The notes under the pieces are model-generated. The model saw only the letters and a program-made list of their open reading frames with translations, was not told the origin of the DNA and did not search any database. From NCBI GenBank assembly GCA_004802705.1, contig SGPL01000153.1, positions 6,306 through 61,416 on the forward strand: DNA of 55,111 nucleotides, in the 5' to 3' direction. This document shows positions 47,382 to 55,111 of the stretch, one piece after another (position 1 is the stretch's first letter; every line of letters starts with the position of its first letter). The DNA comes from Bondarzewia mesenterica. Its lineage: Eukaryota; Basidiomycota; Agaricomycetes; Russulales; Bondarzewiaceae. A program made the translations under genes and the position numbers.

Positions 47382-50300
47382 ATGCAGAGCTCAGAGGCCT
47401 CCTCATTTCTATCGCGTCTTGCTCAAATTTCTTCAGGACCTGCAGGCGCTTCCCTTAATAACTTGTTGCAAATATCCTTGGATGATGAAGCCGAGCTTTG
47501 CAAAATCTTCACCACTGACCCAACCAGTGCGCAACTGAGAGACAAATATGCTGGTCTAATTGATGTTTTTGAAGCACCTTCCTGCGTCAGAACTACTAGA
47601 GCAAGAACCGTACTCGATGAACGTGATCGGGAGGCGTGTTACGTCTTCACTTTACCTGACTCATTCAGGCGCAAGGAGGGTTCACCTTCCATTGTTGCTA
47701 GCATAGCAGACTTCAAGGAAGCTTGGGCAGTGTTCACTGAATGTACACTCTCAAGGCTAGCTGACTGGAATAATGTCATAGCTGCGGGGAGTTGTGTCCT
47801 TGCATGCTTGTCCCCGGTTCTGGATGAGGCTGTCCACGTCGGAAGCAAGACTTGGTTCCACGATATTTCGTACCGTTCCACAGATGTTGAACTTTTTCTG
47901 TGGGGCTTAACGCCTGAAGAAGTAAATATTCCTTTCTTTCTGTTATCGACAGCTACAATCTAACTTGAAGCATCGTAGGCTCAGAACAAGATAATAGCTA
48001 TATATAAAGCAGTCAAATCAACAGTCAAATCAGACGCCATATGCATTCGAACCAAAAACTTCGTTTCTATTCATCGTACGTGGACGATTATGTCAAGCAT
48101 CATTCGCTCACTTTTTTCGTTCAAAGTCAATTATCCACGTCGCTGCATACGGTTCCCCCTTCGTCTCTTCAGTTCACCGGCAGAAATTCTAGCTAGCTTC
48201 TCCGTTGACTCCACTTGCTGCGCATACGATGGAAACCGTGTATGGGCCAGTCCAAGGGCCATCATCGCTATAATGCGACAGTGCAATACTGTTGATCTGG
48301 CACGGAGCTGTGATTCGTATGAGGCCGAGTTGCTGCAAAAGTCTCGGTCTGATGGCTTCGAAATTTATGTCCCGTCTCTGCAACGTGATCGCATCAATCC
48401 TGCGGTAAGTGCGACTACAAGGCTTCTTTTCTTCATGTTATTGACCCACATACCGAGACAGATATTCGAACGCCCCTTAAGTGATGTATTTGGGTTAGCC
48501 CGGCTGCTCGTCCTGGAGAAACTGGTGCATCCTCATGTCTGGTATTGCTATTCGCGATCAAGGTCCGCTCTTCGTGGTATATCTGGACAGACGCCTTTTT
48601 CCTCAGCGGAAAGATGAGTCAACAAGCGACTATAAGTATGGATGGACCGATCAAACCCTTAAGCATTACATCCATCGAATACCATTGCACGTCCCATATG
48701 GTCCTGACTGGGATACGAAGAGAATCTCTAAGTGGATACAGCGGTATGTGCGTACAGAAAATGACCTCTCAGTTTCTTGAAAATTTCTCATCAATCGACT
48801 AATCAGAGCTCGGGATTGGATAGTAAGTAGTATCATTATGCAAAAGATCTCCATGCTAACTGTCTGCCTAAGGCACCAGATCTACTAAACTTCATCGACA
48901 TTCCTTTTTTTTCGTCGAGTAAAATGGAAGACTGTTTGGGTGACTGTTGCGGGGTAAGAGCCTGAAAGGGTACAACTGTTCATGATTTTTGATATATGCA
49001 AACGCTCTCAGAAATGCCCACGTCCTGTGGACGACAGCGAAAACAAGGTCCAGGAGGTGAACGATGAAACGTGCGTCCGAGGGAGTGTCAGGTAAGTTTT
49101 CTTTACAGATTTCATCTCGTGCTTTGCCCAAATAGGTTTCCTCAAGTTTTGCCTTGGAGAGTTCCCTTCCGGAAGCCACAACACTAACTAGATTTAAGAC
49201 TCTAACTGAGTGGTCGCGGGCGGCGTACATCCACGCCGATGAAGATTTATTTACAGCTGTTGCATCCGGAGATAGGACATCAGTTTCTCGACTCCTACAC
49301 GCAGGCGCCGATATAAGTGCGAGGGACTGTGTCGGCCGCACCGCCTTGCATCTTGCGATCATGTCCGACACTTCCGAGATTGCGTGCAATCTTATAGATG
49401 CAGGCGCGCAGATCTCTGCAACAATGATCGGCGGTGACAATTGCCTTCATCTAGCTGCTCGGCTGAGCCGAATCGCTGTCGTCCCAAAACTTCTCCAACG
49501 TAGCGCATTGAATCGTCAGACAGGTGGTACCTTCTTGACAAAAGAAAATGCCGACGTGTTGGACCTTAGCGCTCCAAGCAAGGATGCGAACCTCACCGCC
49601 TTGGGCTATGCCGTCCTTGTCGGATCGCCAGACATAGTGGATGCTCTTTTGGCTGCAGAACCACAAGCTTTTCCAAGACACGACGGATTAGTCTCAGAAG
49701 AGAGATGTCCCTCTCCAAACCCACTGGCCTTGGTTAATGCCATCGCAGATGAAGGTCTCGCCATTCAAATAGCGACAAAACTCATCATGGCTGGAGCTTC
49801 TTGTACCGACATGGTACCAGGCCGAGAATCAATGACAATCTTCCACCGTGCAGTAGCTCTTGGCCACGATGGGCTTGTTTCTTGTTTCTTGCGCTTGGAC
49901 CCGAAGTTACGAGAAGTCGTAAATCTTCCTTGCACTTACCACGCCGTGACTGCCAGCAGTCACCAATACCTCATTGCGGTCTACCCCATCATTTCAGCTC
50001 TTCCAACGCATAATTCCTCCCTGCTCGCCATACTGATCGCACATGGTGCCAAACTTGTCTTCTCGGAGCAGGAAGTCCTCTGGGTTACGGATGGCAAGTG
50101 AGTGCACCAGCGTTACAACGAAAGACTTAGTCTGATGTGCATTTTTCATTGCAATCGTTTCAGGCCGAAAGGGCGTCGCAAGGGCGCAAAGTATCTGACC
50201 AAAGCCTATATGCCAATTGAAACTGCCATCAGTCATCGAAATGAGGCCGTACACTTACTCGTTTCTCTTGGTGCAGAACTTAGTCTCTTGACAAAAGCAG

Positions 50301-53192
50301 CGGCTGGCCAAGCTCTCCCTCGTACTAATACTCTCGATTGGGTCGCAGCAGCAGCAGAACATGTCAGTATGTTGGCTGCAGGAGAAGGCGAAAGTACACG
50401 CAATTTTACTGCGGATCCGGTGCACAGTTGGAAAGAACACCACGCACAGATAGTTTTCGCCCTGCGGAGATCTCAACGCATTGCAAACGCAAAAGCCATG
50501 AAGTTTCGAGAGGATCCGAACTGTGCCGCTCTCCTACAGGACTACTTGCACGAGACGAGGGACCTTCTACGATCCAATGGCGCGAAACTGCGCGAAGAGA
50601 TAGACGGTGTTGGACACTCTCGCTTTCCATTGTCGGGTCTGCTGCGGTTGAGTAGTAATGCCAGGACCCCGTATCCACAGGATGGCTACCTCCTTCACTC
50701 AGGACGGCCGACTGACCAGCCCGTTAATGAGGAATTGAAAGTGTTGTATGATGAGCTCTACGAAGCATGTTGGAATGGCGATAATGCGAAAATCCTGGAT
50801 ATGTGTTCATCGAGTAATTCACAGGTCCCACTTGAAATTTCCGTTCAGACCACTTCCCCCCTCTCTCTCAGTTCACAAGATGGTGCGGCTCTATTTTCCT
50901 GCAGACACCTTGTCGCTTTTATTGACACATTATCTCAGGTTATACCCCTCTCTTCGTGGCCATGCACCGTCGTCACTGGGACACAGCTCGTCTTATCATT
51001 TCCATATGTACTGCTCAACATTCACATTCACTTCGTGCGAGTACTGTATCAGGGAATACTACGCAAGGATCTGACTCAAGTAAGCATAATGACATAAAAT
51101 TATTCCTTCCGAAGACTCATTTTTTTCAGTTGCGAGTCATCCGTCTGGAGGTTCCCGCGATGGTTCACCTGATTTCATGCTAGGAGTCAGCGCCCAGTGG
51201 CCGAGCATTATAGACACTTATGTCGAAGGGCCGCTTCTTCAAAAAGCTATCATAAAAGGCGACACGGAAGGTTTCGCGACTATTCTGGATCTGTACACAT
51301 CTTCTGAGCCGCTGTCAACGACTCCAGATATCCCATACTTCATTTTCCGACACGATCATCCTGAAATGTTGGACGAGTACATCCGGCGGACTGGTTACGG
51401 TCTCGAGGGTTTGATCGGCTCTCGAGGAAGCTCGACAAGGGCAGGTCCGTTTTCCTCACCATCTTACTCCATGTCAGAGAACGGCTGGTACACGCAAGTC
51501 ATGTTTATGACAAGCACGGAGAACGGATAATCTGCCGTCCATTCATTTGGGAAGCTGCGAGGTTTGGCGCCGTAAACATTGTCGAATATCTTGCTGGCTC
51601 ACGGCCCATGGAGGCTTACCGCCAGTATGCATCGTCTGTAACTGGAGAGCGAGCCGAACTCTTTGGAGACCTGTTCAAAAAGGACATCGATTGGCGTTCT
51701 CATCTTGGCTGGCTTGTTGGCGAATTCAACGAGTCGGCTCTGACAGCTGCCATTATTTTTGATCAAACCGACTTGATCAAGAAGTTATTCGAGTACGAGC
51801 CTGACGAGATGGAGAGGGCATTGCGTGCGAGGTCAGGACTTCTCTTCCTCAACTTTGATGCACGAGCTTACTGACGATGATGCAGACACAAATTTACACA
51901 ATTCAATGCGCTCCTTCTGTGCGCATACGTGGGTTGCAATCCCTCTCTCTTCGATTACATATTGCAAAAAGATGGAGATCTGTACACCACTGATATGCGA
52001 GGGTACGTGCAACCGGATCTCCTCTTCACAACATCCACCCTGACTTGGTATCTTTCCGTAGGTGGAACGTCTATCACCTCGTGTCCTTATCTTCTAGTGA
52101 ACGCCACGAGAAACTTCTCAGCCATTTGCTTCAGAGTCTGGACAAAGACACCACCCGCACGCTACTAGCTCAGCCATCCGCCGATGCCTTCAATACCGTA
52201 AGCCCAACATGTCTGAGTAAGTTCGGCTCTGATTTTTATCTCTGCAGCCCCTTCATTTAGCCTGCAAAAGAGGCACGAGTGCAAACGTGAAATTGCTCGT
52301 AGACTTTGGCCTGGACGAGTCTCATTTCCTCGCAAGGGATGATAGAGGCTGTACTCCACTTCATGCGGCCGTCTTCCGCAATCACCACGCCGTCGTCCGA
52401 GCCCTCCTAGACGCTGGCCCCGCGCGCGCGATCCATATCGAGAATGGCGTCGGACAAACGCCGCTCGATACTGTCCTTCAACGCGAACTCGTGTCTTCCT
52501 TGATGAGGTTGCATAGCATAGAGAAGATCGAAGAATTCCCACTTCATCGCGTCCCCCTGAACCCCCTTCCTGTTTCTCCCGAACGCCACGCGGTGGAGAC
52601 GGCGAAGCTCCGCGCGACGCTCGACCGACTGCTCGGAGACGGCGTCCTCACAGCGGGGACCACACCGACCAACGAGCTCCTCGCCTTTGCCGCGAAAATG
52701 GAATTCAAAGCGGCCGCTACGCAAGGGGATGTCGGTGCACGCACGACTCTCGCTGCTTCGACAAAGAACTTAGAATGGGATCCGGGCCTCACCTCGGCTC
52801 ACATTCTCGCAGCGGCCTCCGCACGTCCAGGCCCGCGCATCCTCCTCCGTCTCTCCTCCGCCCAAACCTTCACCCACCGCGAAATCCAGCGGTACCACCA
52901 TCAAACCGCCCTCTCGTACGGCCCGTCGACGTTCGACACGCTCGCCGGGCACGTCGACGCCCATATCAAAGGAGAAAAAAGAACGTCCCTCGCCGCGGCA
53001 CGCGAACCAGCCAGACCTGTTCTCGAAGAGCCTGCTCGCGCCCTCGCGCGACAACCCCTTCCGGCCTTTTGGCCCCGATGCCGGCAAGCTGGGGATGCTG
53101 AACCTTTGTGGCGTGGACGAGTTGTGAAGATAAGGAAATACGGAAGTGAGGGAGTAAGCACAACCCCTCTCCCCCAACGCATTCAGTACTGA
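47382..53192 (+). CDS. Very large ankyrin-repeat protein
   Basis: A fungal ankyrin protein of roughly 1,500 residues over many exons. Start MQSSEASSFLSRLAQISSGP. The N-terminal 450 residues are a conserved fungal region without ankyrins: IIAIYKAVKSTVKSDAICIR, FSSPAEILASFSVDSTCCAY, ASPRAIIAIMRQCNTVDLAR, GFEIYVPSLQRDRINPA and LARLLVLEKLVHP. Ankyrin units include DLFTAVASGDRTSVSRLLHA GADIS, GRTALHLAIMSDTSEIACNL, DNCLHLAARLSRIAVVPKLL, TALGYAVLVGSPDIVDALLA, MTIFHRAVALGHDGLVSCFL, IETAISHRNEAVHLLVSLGA, FIWEAARFGAVNIVEYL, SALTAAIIFDQTDLIKKLFE, PLHLACKRGTSANVKLLVDF and CTPLHAAVFRNHHAVVRALL. At the end the read frame runs to TGA 53,190-53,192. If the six-A run at 52,975-52,980 has one A too many, the tail instead ends KLGMLNLCGVDEL, TGA 53,125-53,127, which looks more natural. 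The function is unknown, probably a scaffold. It may be mis-split into several genes by predictors. Confidence 0.85.
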
Positions 53193-53735
53193 CTTGGGGA
53201 CGCCGGGGCAGATAGGGTCGGTTTTGGACACGCAATGCGCCGCGGCGGTTCGAGTTCGAAGTTCCTTCCCCCCGTTCCTGTCGGTCGTGCCGTACAAAAG
53301 TCCTGGCCCAGGTATGCAGTTGTGTACCTACTCACGCGAACGTGCAGGACAACGATCTGAAATATCATATTTGCTTGTTTGGAACGCGACGCGGACGCCG
53401 TCACATCATCGTCCGTCCAACCTCTCCCCCTTCTTTTTTGTGAGTGCTGCCCATTTGCCAGTGACACCCAAGTCGCGCGGGTGTGTTTAGAGTCGCTCCT
53501 TATCAACGACTCACTCACTCGCATATCCAGATGCGTTCGAACTTTGCGCCGTTCTCTCGAGAAGTGACGAAGTGTGTGCGGCTCGACCGCAAAGTGATCG
53601 ATAATGCAATGCCATGCCTGTTGTCGCAACCGTGCACGTAACGTAACGTACGTTGCTCATAACTCGCATTGAGGTCAGAAGATCAGAGTCCAGATCGCGA
53701 TTGCGACGATCCCCTCGACCCCGTCGACCGAGTAC

Positions 53736-54424
53736 GACGGATCGGACGGAGGGACGCTTTCAGGTTTTTCAGCGACGGCGAAGTGCATTGTCCAGTGCAC
53801 ACGGGGGTGCTCGATGAGACATGTTTTCCACGCACTGTGCATGGGCTTTGCTGCGAGTCACTCATACACGGCAATGGCAATGGCCATCCATCACCGCGCG
53901 TGCGCAGGCGCCCGGAACCCGTTGCGACTGTGCACGTCAACAAGCAAGGGTTCATGAAGAGGGCATTATACGCACACCGCGAGATTTTACAGTGGCGGAG
54001 AGACTGAAGAGCTTTTGAAGTTCAGGAAATCATCCACGTTCCAACGTTTCGACGTTTCGACGTCAACCCTTCACGTTTGACATTTTTACCGAACGAACGA
54101 GCGGGGGGAGCACGGTCGCATAATGAAAAAACAACAAAGATCCAGGATCGAGCGGGGGCGGTGGTGGGGATTGTGGCGGGAATTGTGGCGGTGGGCAGTC
54201 GACGGATCGGACGCCTTGAGGTTTTTCAGTGACGACGAAGTCCATTGTCCAATGCACACGGGGGTGCTCGATGAGACGCGTTTTCCACGCAGGCTTGCTG
54301 AGGCTTTCAAGTTCGGGACATCTCGACGACGTCAGCCCTTAGGGCCTTGACGGTTTTACGGAACGAGCGAGGGAGCACAATCACATAATAAAACAAAAGA
54401 ATCCAGGATCGAGGGAGGTGGTGA
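53736..54424 (+). repeat. Imperfect direct duplication
   Basis: Copy A is 53,736-53,831 plus 54,006-54,167; copy B is 54,201-54,293 plus 54,297-54,424. The first halves share gacggatcgg, aggtttttcag, cattgtcca.tgcacacggg and ggtgctcgatgagac, then tgttttccacgca/cgttttccacgca. The second halves share gaacgag, gggagcac, the cataat.aaa stretch and atccaggatcgag. Copy A has about 174 extra bases in its middle. The level of mismatch suggests an old duplication followed by an indel. Confidence 0.8.
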
Positions 54425-54674
54425 GTCGCGGTGGTGGTGTAGCAACTAAGTTAGCAAGACGGTGCGACACCGTGACGACGCGAAAAGCGTACGTGTAAAA
54501 GAACAGAGTCGGATCGGAACGAGGAACAGAGGAGGGGATTCAGTGGATAACGGATGGGGTGACGAGCATGAACACGGTGAGCAAGAGGAGGACGAAGTGG
54601 TGGAGGGGACGATACGAATTCAAAAAAAAAAGGAAAAACATAAGCTTGAGAACGAAGAAAGGAGCAGTGCTGTC

Positions 54675-54702
54675 TATGTATGTATGTATTGTATGTATGT
54701 AG
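54675..54702 (+). repeat. TATG microsatellite
   Basis: An interrupted run of tatg/tgta tetranucleotides, followed by further tg-rich and tatata sequence to about 54,760. It would be length-polymorphic between strains. Confidence 0.85.
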
Positions 54703-55038
54703 ATGTGTGTGCTGTCTATGCATGTGCATGCCATGTACGCGCGATCGTATATATATGTGTGAAAACGAAAAACGTCGATCGGACTTCTATGCGTATCATC
54801 ATCCTTATTAAGACGGAGGAGCCGAGGGATGATGGGGCGGGGGGGATAAAACGCGGGACAAGGATTCAGAATCGTTGGATCGTCAAGAAGGAAAGAGGAA
54901 AGGAAAGAGGAAAGAGCAGGGGTGGCGATAAATAGGCAGGTCGCGAACGGACATCCGATCAAGCACGACGACGGACAAGAAAAAAAACAACGACAACACG
55001 TAGAGTCGGTAAGAAAGAGACGCATCCCAGCCCACCCA

Positions 55039-55111
55039 TCACATCCGCGTGGCAGCTTCGACCTCGCTAAACCCCGGCAACGCGACCTTCTCCTTCTCCT
55101 CCCCCACCCAC
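55039..55111 (-). CDS. 3' end of unknown gene, partial
   Basis: At the right edge the minus strand reads WVGEEKEKVALPGFSEVEAA TRM followed by TGA at 55,039-55,041. The residue mix looks like a real protein end and the low-complexity tract beyond would be its 3' UTR. Only 23 codons are visible and the gene continues outside the window, so no identity can be given. Chance coding is possible. Confidence 0.4.
   Translation of the reverse strand, partial: WVGEEKEKVALPGFSEVEAATRM

Larger units (their letters stand above)
53193..55038. other. Long non-coding tract with duplicated segment
   Basis: The tract is GC-rich at first, then purine-rich and of low complexity (for example ggaaagaggaaaggaaagagg near 54,890-54,910). 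Frames in it owe their length to composition. It holds the ankyrin 3' flank, a diverged direct repeat, a microsatellite and the 3' UTR of the minus-strand gene at the right edge. No protein motif was seen. Confidence 0.55.

Noticed and set aside
54540..55025. 161-codon minus-strand frame at the right end.
   Set aside because: Composition is driven by tetranucleotide and purine repeats (runs of Tyr-Ile-His-Thr, Ser/Leu); more likely the 3' UTR of the edge gene.
1..55111. CRISPR arrays, operons, phage or bacterial defence genes.
   Set aside because: None seen; the sequence is an intron-rich fungal nuclear region and no regularly spaced repeats were found.

Overview
The window is nuclear DNA of a filamentous basidiomycete, most likely an Agaricomycete. 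The signs are many short GT-AG introns (about 50-70 nt) inside housekeeping genes, compact gene spacing, an intron-containing tRNA-Pro, and families typical of mushroom genomes: an alpha-type atypical protein kinase, a DDE integrase element, a fused ergothioneine synthase, a secreted FAD oxidoreductase and a very large ankyrin protein. I see no bacterial, plasmid or phage feature. All assignments come from reading translated sequence by eye; no database search was run.

Layout. 1-7,884 is a repeat-like zone, the only part with ambiguous bases (N). It holds a minus-strand integrase relic (1-1,470) and an alpha-kinase gene (3,602-6,437). From 8.5 kb the sequence is clean and gene-dense: APC2 (+), a YEATS chromatin protein (-), tRNA-Pro(AGG) with a 14-nt intron (-), an FAD-linked oxidoreductase (-), FEN1 (+), NOP12 (-), a two-BRCT/Myb-like protein (+), tRNA-Ala(TGC) (+), a membrane-anchored GH35 beta-galactosidase (-), a thioesterase-like protein (-), a DHHC palmitoyltransferase (+), a signal-peptide plus seven-helix membrane protein (-), EGT1 (+), a WD40 protein (-), a very large ankyrin-repeat protein (+), a non-coding tract with a duplicated segment, and the last codons of one further minus-strand gene at the right edge.

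The genes do not form one pathway or cluster. Most belong to the eukaryotic core: cell-cycle ubiquitin ligase, DNA replication and repair, ribosome biogenesis, chromatin, protein lipidation and redox protection. Several pairs are divergent and share short promoters (NOP12/BRCT, thioesterase/DHHC, WD40/ankyrin); others converge (APC2/YEATS, FEN1/NOP12, BRCT/GH35, EGT1/WD40).

The most useful observations are these. A single YEATS reading path joins what would easily be annotated as two genes. Three one-base excesses, all in homopolymer runs, disturb otherwise good frames in NOP12 (twice) and the ankyrin gene, which looks like a sequencing artefact class. There is a candidate Rap1-like telomere protein and an orphan receptor-like seven-helix protein. 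I found no convincing new multi-gene system.
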